Below, in pieces: positions 25,661-33,079 of a DNA stretch of 49,583 nucleotides (within the stretch, counting starts at the first letter, position 1; each line of letters starts with the position of its first letter). The stretch covers positions 1 through 49,583 of the forward strand of contig CAJUDX010000019.1 of assembly GCA_910584785.1 (NCBI GenBank), in the 5' to 3' direction. The notes below the pieces were generated by a model that worked only from the letters and a program-made list of their open reading frames with translations, was not told the DNA's origin and made no database searches. Made by a program: the position numbers and the translations under genes. The DNA is from an uncultured Lachnospiraceae bacterium. GTDB lineage: Bacteria; Bacillota; Clostridia; Lachnospirales; Lachnospiraceae.

Positions 25661-26392
25661 TCACTCTTTACCTTCTTCATCCTTCTTGTCAGGATGATTC
25701 ATGATAACATCCTGCAAAATCGGACGCAGTTCATCAGGGTTCTCCTTTTTCTCATCTTCAGGGATGTATCGATTAAAAATAGGATTTAAAATATAAGAAT
25801 TGACAAAAGCAATCAGCGGAAACCCAAACATCATTGCCAGTATGGTAATCTGCGGAAGATAGTAAATAGAAAATACTCCCAGTACCAGCAAGCATCCATC
25901 CAACACCAGCATTCCCAGGGTATGGAAGAAATGGCGGATGGACATGAAAAATGCATTAAATACGGTTCGCTTAACCGGATTGTAAAAACGACTTTGAAGG
26001 GGAAAGACATAGCTGAAAATACACAGCCAGATAAGTGTCAGGGCACCAATCGCTGCAGTAAACACGGTTCGGACGATGGAACTTCCGGTTAATACAAAAA
26101 GAAAGAAATATAAATCAAAGCCCAGGATAATTCCTGTCACCAGCATAAGCAGCCAGATCGCTGTCGCCTGCTTAAAGTTTTCCTTAAACGATTTAAAAAA
26201 ATTGCGTATCGTATAACCGTCGTCGTCACGGGCAAGTTTGATTGTGACATAGTAAACAGCGGTCGTAGAGGCCCCTATGGTAAAGATTGGGATGCTGCAG
26301 ATCAGCCACAGGATATTTAAGATCATTAAATCGCCTAATTTTCCAATAAAACGCCATACCGGATTGTCGTAATTAAATATTCCTTGTAACAT
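25661..26392 (-). CDS. DUF624 (YesL-like) membrane protein
   Basis: A 243-residue membrane protein with about five hydrophobic helices. The family opening is clear: FNYDNPVWRFIGKLGDLMIL, then NILWLICSIPIFTIGASTTA, followed by YYVTIKLARDDDGYTIRNFF. The C-terminal ~35 residues are cytosolic and acidic. YesL proteins often sit next to carbohydrate ABC transporters, but here there is none. Function is unknown. AGAGG lies 8 nt before the ATG. Confidence 0.87.
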   Translation of the reverse strand: MLQGIFNYDNPVWRFIGKLGDLMILNILWLICSIPIFTIGASTTAVYYVTIKLARDDDGYTIRNFFKSFKENFKQATAIWLLMLVTGIILGFDLYFFLFVLTGSSIVRTVFTAAIGALTLIWLCIFSYVFPLQSRFYNPVKRTVFNAFFMSIRHFFHTLGMLVLDGCLLVLGVFSIYYLPQITILAMMFGFPLIAFVNSYILNPIFNRYIPEDEKKENPDELRPILQDVIMNHPDKKDEEGKE

Positions 26393-26553
26393 AGTTCATA
26401 CCTCTTTTCTGCTTTGTGCGTACTGCTTTGTTTCAATCCACTTGTGCCTGAAGTTAAGTATAGCGGACTTTTGCATAAAAAGCAAATTATCTTTACAAAT
26501 TTCTGCGCATTTGTACGAATTTATAAAAAATTAACAACACTTGCCCATAAATT

Positions 26554-26563
26554 GTGCTATACT
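26554..26563 (+). promoter_or_regulatory. Possible extended -10 promoter
   Basis: TGCTATACT near 26554-26563 is an extended -10 motif without a good -35 at the standard distance. It could drive the unknown gene at 26661 about 100 nt downstream. The gap also holds AT-rich DNA with GTTAAACAATTAAC as a small inverted repeat. Confidence 0.35.
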
Positions 26564-26660
26564 GTTGAAATGATATCAAGGTTAAACAATTAACCGTTTT
26601 TATTTAGAAAATACTGGAAATCAAGACTATTTTTCAAAAAAAGAAAACGAGGTGTCCTAC

Positions 26661-27356
26661 ATGTCCTGGAAGGAGAACTTAAAGCAGGAAAGTCAAAAAG
26701 AGCGGGAAAAGCTAAAAAAGATGACGCCGCGGGACAAAGCATGGTATGTCTGGGAATATTATAAAATCCATATTTTTATACTGATTGGGTGTTTTTTTGT
26801 CCTTTATTTGATCGGCAATATTCTCTATAACAAAACCTTCACCACGCAGCTTTCCTATTTAACCATTAACAATACCAGCCCAAACTATTCCTTTGAGGAA
26901 TTTGACGAGGAATTTAAACAGTTTATGGGTTATGGAAAAAAGGATCTTATTGAATCGGATGGTTCGGCAGTGATTCGCTATGGTGATGTTATTTCAGAAA
27001 TGGAGTATGGAAATATGGCGAAGATATCTGCCCTTGTAGCAGCACAGGATTTGGATATTATGCTCTGTGACCAGCTGAATTTAGATCATTACGCCTATTT
27101 AGACGGCTTTCGCAATTTAAAGGAAACCCTGCCAGATGATTTATGGCAGAAGGTAGAACCGTTCCTCTATTATGGAACAAACGAAGCCGGAGAGTCTATT
27201 CCCTGTGCGGTTGATATCCATAACTCCTATTTCTGTGAAAAAACCGGTATAGCACTTGACCCCTGCTATTTTGGCATTGTCAATAATACGGAACGTATCG
27301 ATACCGCAATTGCCTGGCTCCGTTTTGCCCTGGACGGGAATGGGGGACAGGAGTGA
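26661..27356 (+). CDS. Unknown single-pass membrane protein
   Basis: About 231 residues; family not recognised beyond similarity to hypothetical proteins I recall from Lachnospiraceae. The N-terminus is cytosolic and highly charged (WKENLKQESQKEREKLKKMT, PRDKAWYVWEYYKIH). One transmembrane helix follows (about residues 35-58, IFILIGCFFVLYLIGNILYN). The rest is an extracytoplasmic domain of about 170 residues that may be substrate-binding-protein-like, since it includes VAAQDLDIMLCDQLNLDHYA. The start at 26661 has GAGG 8 nt upstream; the longer frame begins with GTG at 26652 inside that region. Its last 77 bp overlap the convergent GNAT gene. Confidence 0.72.
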   Translation: MSWKENLKQESQKEREKLKKMTPRDKAWYVWEYYKIHIFILIGCFFVLYLIGNILYNKTFTTQLSYLTINNTSPNYSFEEFDEEFKQFMGYGKKDLIESDGSAVIRYGDVISEMEYGNMAKISALVAAQDLDIMLCDQLNLDHYAYLDGFRNLKETLPDDLWQKVEPFLYYGTNEAGESIPCAVDIHNSYFCEKTGIALDPCYFGIVNNTERIDTAIAWLRFALDGNGGQE

Positions 27357-28104
27357 ATTTTAATTTTTCCGCCAGCTTCCGGGAAGGGATATTCTCTTCC
27401 CGGATAGTGGCATATACGGGAACTTTTTCTATCTGCACCGCATAGCTTAGCACCGCTTCCACCGCTTCCGTGCCATACCCCATCTTCTGAAAAGAAGGTC
27501 TGATCCAGTAACCGATTTCTGTCATGCTTTTCTCTTCATGCTTCCCATACTTTTTCTTAACCTCCGTATTTCCATTCTCCTGAATTTCCCTGTCCCAGAT
27601 GCCGCAGCCACCAATTAAACGATGATGCATTTTTTCTTCCACAGCCCACAGGCCATATTCGTAAAAAGAATATTGATAATGAAGATAGGAAAGAAATGCC
27701 GATTGATTGGTAAAGATCTCCGGCTTCTCCTCCCACGGCAGTTTTACTTCTCTTTTCGTTTCAGGAAATGTTCGCTCTGCCTTTGGATAACACAAAAAAG
27801 TGGCGGGAATCTCTTCCCAATCACCGGGAATAAATTCTCTTATCCGCAGGCGTTTGGTTTCTGCAATCATCCAGGGAAGGCCCAGGTTACGCCGCACTAA
27901 CCGCTCCAGAAGCACTTCGTTAATCTGAATTTCTTCCTCCACAGCATAAGGAATTTCTGCTGGTATGGCCTGGGGGATTTTCTCATCCCACAAGCCAAGA
28001 ACAGCCCTCCCGGCAGCCTTAGCTGCCAGAAGGGCCTCCTTCTCGTCAGAAAAGAGCACCGGATAGGTTATTTCATCAATCGTTACAAGATATTCTTTCT
28101 TCAT
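27280..28104 (-). CDS. GNAT-family N-acetyltransferase with N-terminal extension
   Basis: A 274-residue protein. The first ~95 residues form a separate small domain (KEYLVTIDEITYPVLFSDEK ... NEVLLERLVRRNLGLPWMIA). A RimJ/RimL-like GNAT domain follows: TKRLRIREFIPGDWEEI, EIGYWIRPSFQKMGYGTEAV (acetyl-CoA binding loop) and IREENIPSRKLAEKLKFTPV. The substrate is unknown; members of this subgroup acetylate ribosomal or other N-termini or small molecules. The SD before the ATG is weak. Its 3' end overlaps the convergent unknown gene by 77 bp. Confidence 0.85.
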   Translation of the reverse strand: MKKEYLVTIDEITYPVLFSDEKEALLAAKAAGRAVLGLWDEKIPQAIPAEIPYAVEEEIQINEVLLERLVRRNLGLPWMIAETKRLRIREFIPGDWEEIPATFLCYPKAERTFPETKREVKLPWEEKPEIFTNQSAFLSYLHYQYSFYEYGLWAVEEKMHHRLIGGCGIWDREIQENGNTEVKKKYGKHEEKSMTEIGYWIRPSFQKMGYGTEAVEAVLSYAVQIEKVPVYATIREENIPSRKLAEKLKFTPVPHSRPGQNGARQLRYRYVPYY

Positions 28105-28170
28105 CCCGCAGCCCCCGTCTTTCTCTGGTTATTCGGTTTGTCTGTTCTTTCCGACGGATTAACCCATGGT

Positions 28171-28689
28171 TCAGCACTTCTCCGGCTCCGGATAGGTCTC
28201 ACCAAAGGTTTCCACGGTTATCCTAGCAATCTTTTGCTCTTTCATCGGTCGATCACTGTAATCGGTGCGAACTGCGGCGATTTTATTCACCACATCCATC
28301 CCCTCAGTAATCTGCCCAAAAGCAGCATAGGCCCCGTCCAGATGCGGAGAGGTTTCATGCATAATAAAAAACTGGGAACCAGCGGAGTCCGGTGACATCG
28401 CCCTTGCCATAGATAATACGCCTGGCGTATGGCAAAGATCATTCTGGAAGCCATTCTGCTTAAATTCGCCCTTAATCGAGTAGCCTGGGCCCCCCATACC
28501 TGTGCCATCAGGGCATCCCCCCTGAATCATAAAACCAGAAATCACGCGGTGAAAAATCAGTCCGTCGTAAAAACCCTTCTGAACCAAATGGATAAAATTA
28601 TTTACCGTGTTTGGTGCAATTTCGGGATATAATTCCGCTTTCATCACATCACCGTTTTCCATTTCAATCATAATGATTGGGTTTTTCAT
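28171..28689 (-). CDS. Cyclophilin-type peptidyl-prolyl cis-trans isomerase
   Basis: A 172-residue cytosolic PPIase that catalyses proline isomerisation during folding. The whole protein is one cyclophilin domain: VNNFIHLVQKGFYDGLIFHR, then VISGFMIQGGCPDGTGMGGP, MARAMSPDSAGSQFFIMHET and GAYAAFGQITEGMDVVNKIA. The catalytic Arg in FHR and the QFFI segment are present. There is no signal peptide. It is 66 bp upstream of the GNAT gene on the same strand, so cotranscription is possible. Confidence 0.93.
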   Translation of the reverse strand: MKNPIIMIEMENGDVMKAELYPEIAPNTVNNFIHLVQKGFYDGLIFHRVISGFMIQGGCPDGTGMGGPGYSIKGEFKQNGFQNDLCHTPGVLSMARAMSPDSAGSQFFIMHETSPHLDGAYAAFGQITEGMDVVNKIAAVRTDYSDRPMKEQKIARITVETFGETYPEPEKC

Positions 28690-28771
28690 CTTCTTATTTC
28701 TCCTTATCCACTACATTTTTTGTCAGTATAGCATATCCTTGGAGTTTGGGCAAGTGATCCTCCCCTGCAAG

Positions 28772-28800
28772 TTGAAATTTACCGCCTATTGTGCTATATT
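28772..28800 (+). promoter_or_regulatory. Predicted promoter of the hydrolase/ATP-grasp cluster
   Basis: TTGAAA (28772-28777) and TATATT (28795-28800) are 17 nt apart, and a TG sits in the extended -10 position. The first start codon of the cluster is 57 nt downstream of the -10. Confidence 0.7.
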
Positions 28801-28857
28801 GATAAGAGGTGAAATGCAATTTACTGATCAAGGCTTTACAGATTGGAGGATAGAGTA

Positions 28858-29634
28858 ATGGTAACGAAATGGGAAATTACGATTCCCGAACTGACAGGAA
28901 CGGAAACCAGAAATATTTATCTTTACCTGCCGGAATCCTATGAATACGATCTTGAGAAGCGCTATCCTGTGCTTTATATGTTTGACGGTCATAATGTGTT
29001 TTTTGATTCAGATGCAACTTATGGAAAATCCTGGGGAATGAAGGAATACATGGATTACACCCATACCCAGCTGATCATTGTCGCTGTTGAATGCAACCAC
29101 AGCCCGGATCATGGGCGCTTAAAAGAATATTCCCCCTTCACCTTCCGCGATCCCTCCCTGGGTGTGATTGAAGGCTGGGGACGAATGACGATGAACTGGC
29201 TGGTGCATCGGCTGAAGGCAGATATTGACCAGCGTTTCCGTACTCTGCCGCAGCGGGAGCACACCTTTATCGCAGGCAGTTCTATGGGCGGCCTGATGAG
29301 CCTTTACGCGGTCTTAGAATATAATTCTGTATTTTCCAGGGCTGCTGCCCTCTCCCCTTCCCTCTGGACTGCCCCGGATAAACTGGAATGGCTGATCCGG
29401 CGTTCTTCCCTGCTGCCCGATACCGTGATTTACATGGATTATGGCTCCAATGAAATGAAAAACCATAAAGCTATGCCCTACCAGTTTAAAAAAGTGGCCT
29501 CTCAGCTGCTTGAACGCCATGTTCTGCTGAATTGCCGCATTGTACCCGGAGGAGAGCACTGCGAAGCCAGCTGGGAAAGACAAATCCCCTTCCTGATGGG
29601 AACCCTGCTGTATCCCTTCTCATCAGCCAATTGA
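28858..29634 (+). CDS. Alpha/beta hydrolase, esterase D/enterochelin-esterase-like
   Basis: About 258 residues, a putative serine esterase of the PF00756-like group. Early strands contain RNIYLYLPESYEYDLEKRYP then VLYMFDGHNVFF. The nucleophile elbow is FIAGSSMGGLMSLYAVLEYN (Ser of GSSMG). YMDYGSNE could supply the acid, and PGGEHCEASWERQIPFLMG the catalytic His. There is no signal peptide, so it acts in the cytosol. The start at 28858 has GGAGG 8 nt upstream; the longer frame opens with TTG at 28843 before that SD. First of three tandem genes with a second hydrolase and an ATP-grasp enzyme. Confidence 0.86.
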   Translation: MVTKWEITIPELTGTETRNIYLYLPESYEYDLEKRYPVLYMFDGHNVFFDSDATYGKSWGMKEYMDYTHTQLIIVAVECNHSPDHGRLKEYSPFTFRDPSLGVIEGWGRMTMNWLVHRLKADIDQRFRTLPQREHTFIAGSSMGGLMSLYAVLEYNSVFSRAAALSPSLWTAPDKLEWLIRRSSLLPDTVIYMDYGSNEMKNHKAMPYQFKKVASQLLERHVLLNCRIVPGGEHCEASWERQIPFLMGTLLYPFSSAN

Positions 29635-29659
29635 CCCAGGAAACTGCCCCGTTTTATCG

Positions 29660-29681
29660 GGCATTCCGAATTTCCTTTGAC
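29660..29681. repeat. 22-bp exact repeat, copy 2
   Basis: Identical to 22936-22957 over 22 bp, same orientation. It sits in the 63-bp gap between the two hydrolase genes and ends a few bases before the SD of the second. Confidence 0.7.
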
Positions 29682-29697
29682 GAATGGAGGTAGATCG

Positions 29698-30450
29698 ATG
29701 AACGTACAATATAGCAAGCATTACAGCCCGTCGCTGGGCCGGGACATGGAATGTAAAATTTATGGACACGGAGGGCGCCCTGTGCTCTTTATCCCCTGCC
29801 AGGACGGACGTTTTTTTGACTTTGAAAATTTTAAAATGACTGACACATGGAGACCATGGATTGATGAAGGAAAGGTTATGGTTTTTTCTATTGATACCAT
29901 TGACAAAGAGACCTGGTCTAATTCCTCCGGAGATGCCCGCTGGCGAATTTCACGTCACGAACAATGGTTTCGCTACATTACCGATGAAGTTGTACCAATG
30001 ATGCGGCAGATGGTAAATGAGGCTAATGGCTGGACCGGCTATCCCGGTATTATGGTTTTTGGATGCAGCTTAGGTGCCACCCATGCAGCTAACCTTTACT
30101 TCCGCCGCCCGGATTTATTTGACCGCCTGCTGGCACTCAGCGGCATCTACAATGCAGAATACGGCTTTGGCCGCTATATGGATGATCTGGTCTACAGCAA
30201 TTCCCCCATCCATTACCTGGCTAATATGCCGCAGGATCACCCCTACATTGGCCTTTATTCGCTGAAAAAAGCTGCTATCTGTGTCGGTCAGGGTTCCTGG
30301 GAGCATCCTGATTCCACCCGCCAGCTACAGCAGATCCTGCAAAATAAGGGGATTCCCGCCTGGGTGGATTTTTGGGGCAATGACTGTACCCACGATTGGT
30401 ACTGGTGGTACAAACAGGTTCTCTATTTCCTCCCTTACCTGCTGGATTAA
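29698..30450 (+). CDS. Alpha/beta hydrolase-fold esterase (second of pair)
   Basis: A 250-residue putative cytosolic serine hydrolase, distinct from its neighbour. It opens NVQYSKHYSPSLGRDMECKI and has GGRPVLFIPCQDGRFFDFEN. The nucleophile elbow is GIMVFGCSLGATHAANLYFR (GCSLG). LLALSGIYNAEYGFGRYMDD follows, and a C-terminal His lies in FWGNDCTHDWYWWYKQVLYF. The start at 29698 has GGAGG 7 nt upstream; the longer frame opens with TTG at 29677. The gap to the first hydrolase is 63 bp. A pair of non-identical esterases beside an ATP-grasp ligase suggests that they trim or transfer an ester- or amide-linked product. That is inference. Confidence 0.82.
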   Translation: MNVQYSKHYSPSLGRDMECKIYGHGGRPVLFIPCQDGRFFDFENFKMTDTWRPWIDEGKVMVFSIDTIDKETWSNSSGDARWRISRHEQWFRYITDEVVPMMRQMVNEANGWTGYPGIMVFGCSLGATHAANLYFRRPDLFDRLLALSGIYNAEYGFGRYMDDLVYSNSPIHYLANMPQDHPYIGLYSLKKAAICVGQGSWEHPDSTRQLQQILQNKGIPAWVDFWGNDCTHDWYWWYKQVLYFLPYLLD

Positions 30451-30537
30451 CCTTGATTGCACACGACTGTAAGTCCTGTTGTTTTTCCGCCAGATTCAAT
30501 GAACTGCTGGATCAGCCTTAGTTGCACACAACTAACC
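30441..30537 (+). repeat. Direct repeat pair with 64-bp period, second copy palindromic
   Basis: 30441-30473 and 30505-30537 match at 23 of their first 28 positions (GCTGGATyArCCTT then TTGCACAC). The first copy spans the stop codon of the second hydrolase. The second copy contains the palindrome TTAGTTGcacaCAACTAA (30518-30535), which looks like a dimeric regulator site upstream of the ATP-grasp gene. It may be a duplication that became a regulatory spacer. Confidence 0.55.
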
Positions 30538-30568
30538 GTTATTACCGCACACCTGAAAGGATAAGCAC

Positions 30569-31774
30569 ATGAAAAACTTTATTTTTATTTCCCCCAATTT
30601 CCCCACCAACTACTGGCAGTTCTGCCGGGAACTGAAAAAAAATGGATTAAATGTTTTAGGTATCGGCGATCAGCCCTATGATGAATTAAGCAGTGATTTA
30701 AAAGACAGTCTGAACGAATACTATAAAGTCAGCAACCTGGAAAACTATGATGAAGTTTACCGCGGCGTGGCTTTTTTAACCTTTAAGCACGGTCGAATCG
30801 ACTGGCTGGAATCAAATAATGAGTACTGGCTGGAGCGGGATGCCAAACTCCGCACAGATTTTAATATTACCAGCGGTTTTCAGGTTTCCGATATTCCCCG
30901 GATTAAGTTCAAGTCCAAAATGAAGGAATACTATGCCCAGGCAAACATTCCGGTTGCCCGCTACCATATGGTAGATACCCCTGAAAGCTGCCTGGAATTT
31001 GCCCGGAAAGTCGGCTACCCCATCGTGGCAAAACCAGATAACGGTGTAGGCGCCTCTCACACCTTTAAATTGGAAAATGAACATGAACTCCGGCGCTTTT
31101 TCGAGCTAAAGTGGCCGGATACCACTTATATTATGGAGGAATATGTTAATGGGGAAGTCAATTCCTATGATGCCATTATTGACTCCCACGGCGAGCCCAT
31201 GTTTGAAACCGGCAATGTCACCCCGATTTCTATTATGGACATCGTCAACCATAAAGAAAACTCCATCTATTATATCCTGAAAACTCTGCCGGAAGATACC
31301 CGAAAAGCAGGCAGGGCAACGGTGAAAAGCTTTGGGGTGAAAAGCCGCTTTGTTCACTTTGAATTTTTCCGTCTGACCAGGGAGCAGGATGGTCTGGGAA
31401 AAGCCGGGGATATCGTAGCATTGGAAGTCAATATGCGCCCAAGCGGCGGATTTACTCCCGATATGATTGACTTTGCCCATGATACAGATGTTTATAAAAT
31501 ATGGGCGGATATGATTGCCTTTGACCGCTCCACCATGCCAATCGGCAGACATCACTTCTGCGCCTTTGCCGGGCGGAGGGATGATCAGGAATTTGCTATG
31601 AGCCATTCCGATATCCTGGATAAATACGGTCCACAGATTAAAATGATTGACCGCATTCCGGATATTCTTTCCGATGCTATGGGTAATCAAATGTATGTGG
31701 CAGTGTTCAGCTCGCAGGAAGAAATGGATGCTTTCTACCAGGACATCCTTGCCATTCGGGCAAACCAGCAGTAA
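30569..31774 (+). CDS. ATP-grasp ligase of unknown substrate
   Basis: A 401-residue cytosolic ATP-grasp enzyme (carbamoyl-phosphate synthase/biotin carboxylase-like fold). Seen: an N-terminal Rossmann-like start (FIFISPNFPTNYWQFCRELK); ATP-binding strands VGYPIVAKPDNGVGASHTFK and TTYIMEEYVNGEVNSYDAII; and the metal/phosphate site DIVALEVNMRPSGGFTPDMI. The C-terminal ~100 residues are less familiar. Members usually couple a carboxylate to an amine or thiol through an acyl phosphate. The SD AAAGG precedes the ATG. It is third in the cluster with the two hydrolases. No biotin carrier or transcarboxylase is nearby, which argues against a carboxylase. Confidence 0.84.
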   Translation: MKNFIFISPNFPTNYWQFCRELKKNGLNVLGIGDQPYDELSSDLKDSLNEYYKVSNLENYDEVYRGVAFLTFKHGRIDWLESNNEYWLERDAKLRTDFNITSGFQVSDIPRIKFKSKMKEYYAQANIPVARYHMVDTPESCLEFARKVGYPIVAKPDNGVGASHTFKLENEHELRRFFELKWPDTTYIMEEYVNGEVNSYDAIIDSHGEPMFETGNVTPISIMDIVNHKENSIYYILKTLPEDTRKAGRATVKSFGVKSRFVHFEFFRLTREQDGLGKAGDIVALEVNMRPSGGFTPDMIDFAHDTDVYKIWADMIAFDRSTMPIGRHHFCAFAGRRDDQEFAMSHSDILDKYGPQIKMIDRIPDILSDAMGNQMYVAVFSSQEEMDAFYQDILAIRANQQ

Positions 31775-31822
31775 ACGCAAGCCCACGCCCATCCTATAAA
31801 TCATCCGTGCAATTTATCACAG

Positions 31823-31898
31823 TTCACATTTTGTTCAAAAATCATTTAAAAAACATTTACACACATAACATGATTTCTTCATGATTTGCCGATATACT
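31823..31898 (+). promoter_or_regulatory. Pho-box-like array and promoter
   Basis: Four hexamers TTCACA (31823), TTCAAA (31834), TTTAAA (31845) and TTTACA (31856) are spaced exactly 11 bp apart, as in PhoP/PhoB binding sites of Firmicutes. A further TTCATG in the same phase is at 31878. A TATACT -10 (31893-31898) follows without a good -35, as expected for an activated promoter. The downstream transcript would cover 31930-32062. Confidence 0.6.
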
Positions 31899-31929
31899 TT
31901 AACTATAGCAAAGAGAGAGAAATAAAAAA

Positions 31930-31977
31930 ATGCTTTTTGCTAAAACCAACCAACTGTTTACAAGATTTTTTTCATAA
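31930..31977 (+). CDS. Putative 15-residue peptide (MLFAKTNQLFTRFFS)
   Basis: A tiny ORF beginning about 30 nt after the -10 of the Pho-box-like promoter and ending just before a palindrome and a strong terminator. The upstream GAGAGAG is a mediocre SD. Four of the 15 residues are Phe, which would fit a leader peptide, but no Phe biosynthesis gene follows. It may be a real small peptide, a non-functional ORF in a small RNA, or chance. I do not recognise it. Confidence 0.3.
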   Translation: MLFAKTNQLFTRFFS

Positions 31978-32028
31978 TACTCGGGCTGATTAGAGATAAT
32001 CAGCTCTCCTCCCTTTTTCTAACAAATT

Positions 32029-32062
32029 AGGACCTCTTCTTAACGAAGAGGTCCTCTTTTTT
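32029..32062 (+). terminator. Strong intrinsic terminator
   Basis: An 11-bp perfect stem AGGACCTCTTC / GAAGAGGTCCT (32029-32039, 32045-32055) with a 5-nt loop is followed by CTTTTTTT. It terminates plus-strand transcription after the putative small transcript. Because of its symmetry it may also help end the convergent lipoprotein transcript, whose stop codon lies in its T-run. Confidence 0.85.
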
Positions 32063-32951
32063 ACGGATAATCTACAGCAATTGCCACTGCATTATGATTG
32101 GTCAGGCTGCCTTCATAAATAACCTCTAATTCCTCTCCTCCTTCAAAGTCGGAGGCAAAGACATTCTCTCCCAGAGTAAAGCTAAACGAAGTTCCATCCG
32201 CCGCTGCAATCGTGACGGAAGCATCACTTGCCTGTACCAGATTTCCGGTAAGTGCATAATAGGTCGCATCTGCATCGCCAGAAGCCTCCTCTGTCACAAC
32301 CCGCAGCGCCTTTTCATCCTTCAGATTTCCCATATAGGTTATCTCTACATACTCCCCGACAGCCATGCCCTTATCCCCTGCTACAATACGGGCAATTGCA
32401 GTGGAAAAACGATAGGATTTTCCGCTTCCCGCTTCAATCGTTACCTGACTTCCATCCACGCTTTGAATAACGCCGGAAATAACCGGGTCCATATCCCCAA
32501 CCATAGCCAATGAAGTAAGAATCTGATAGGACTCCGCCTTCTTTATCTTCTCTTCTTCATCATTCAGAAAAACCACCTGAATCTCATCGCCTTCTCCAAG
32601 TTCCAGATCGCTCTTCGTCTCCGCATCCTTTAAATCAAACTGATATTCCAAATCATCCTGACCGCTGATGGTGACAATATTTTTCTCCACCTTAACCACA
32701 CGACCAGTTACCGCTTCTTTTTCTATTTTTGCTGTAGTTTCTTCTGTTGTTTCTTCCTTTTTCTCTTCCTCTTTTTTCGTTTCCTTTTTACTTTCTTTAT
32801 CCGCTTCTGTACTCTCTTCCTGCTCCCGGCTCTCCTCTGCTGCTGTCTCAGCCGTCGTTTCCTGTGCCGTCGGTTCGGTATTTTTCGAGGAACATGCTGT
32901 ACTGCCCAATACCAGACATACAGCTGCCAAAATCAAATACTTTCTTTTCAT
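32061..32951 (-). CDS. Lipoprotein with three similar beta domains
   Basis: About 296 residues. A lipoprotein signal (KYLILAAVCLVLGSTAC, lipobox LGSTAC) is followed by a low-complexity Thr/Glu/Lys linker of about 60 residues. Three related segments of 60-70 residues then follow, starting GRVVKVEKNIVTISGQDDLE, GVIQSVDGSQVTIEAGSGKS and GNLVQASDASVTIAAADGTS. Each ends with a strand like EIQVVFL, VEITYMG or LEVIYEG. They look like DUF5666/OB-like beta barrels. The ATG at 32951 has AAGGAG 9 nt upstream, whereas the ATG at 32957 is too close. Surface-exposed and membrane-anchored; function unknown. Confidence 0.8.
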   Translation of the reverse strand: MKRKYLILAAVCLVLGSTACSSKNTEPTAQETTAETAAEESREQEESTEADKESKKETKKEEEKKEETTEETTAKIEKEAVTGRVVKVEKNIVTISGQDDLEYQFDLKDAETKSDLELGEGDEIQVVFLNDEEEKIKKAESYQILTSLAMVGDMDPVISGVIQSVDGSQVTIEAGSGKSYRFSTAIARIVAGDKGMAVGEYVEITYMGNLKDEKALRVVTEEASGDADATYYALTGNLVQASDASVTIAAADGTSFSFTLGENVFASDFEGGEELEVIYEGSLTNHNAVAIAVDYP

Positions 32952-33079
32952 GTACATCTTCTCCTTACTGTTTTATCAACATATAGTATTGTACACGAAA
33001 AAACTTAAGAAAACAAAAGGAAATTTATTAATTTACTATTAGTTTATACGAAAATTTCTGCCTGTTCTGTCATCATTTC

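Larger units (their letters stand above)
31900..32062 (+). ncRNA. Candidate small RNA (Pho-controlled, about 160 nt)
   Basis: The stretch between the -10 at 31893-31898 and the terminator would give a short transcript containing the 15-codon ORF, a palindrome GCTGATTAgagaTAATCAGC (31985-32004) and the terminator hairpin. No larger gene follows on this strand; the next gene is convergent. The transcript is predicted from punctuation only. Boundaries are approximate. Confidence 0.4.

Noticed and set aside
30569..31774. ATP-grasp protein considered as biotin carboxylase or carbamoyl-phosphate synthase
   Set aside because: It is too short, lacks their extra domains, and no partner subunits are near.
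31930..31977. Tiny ORF considered as a classical Phe attenuator leader
   Set aside because: No Phe-related gene lies downstream on the same strand, and the terminator is followed by a convergent gene.
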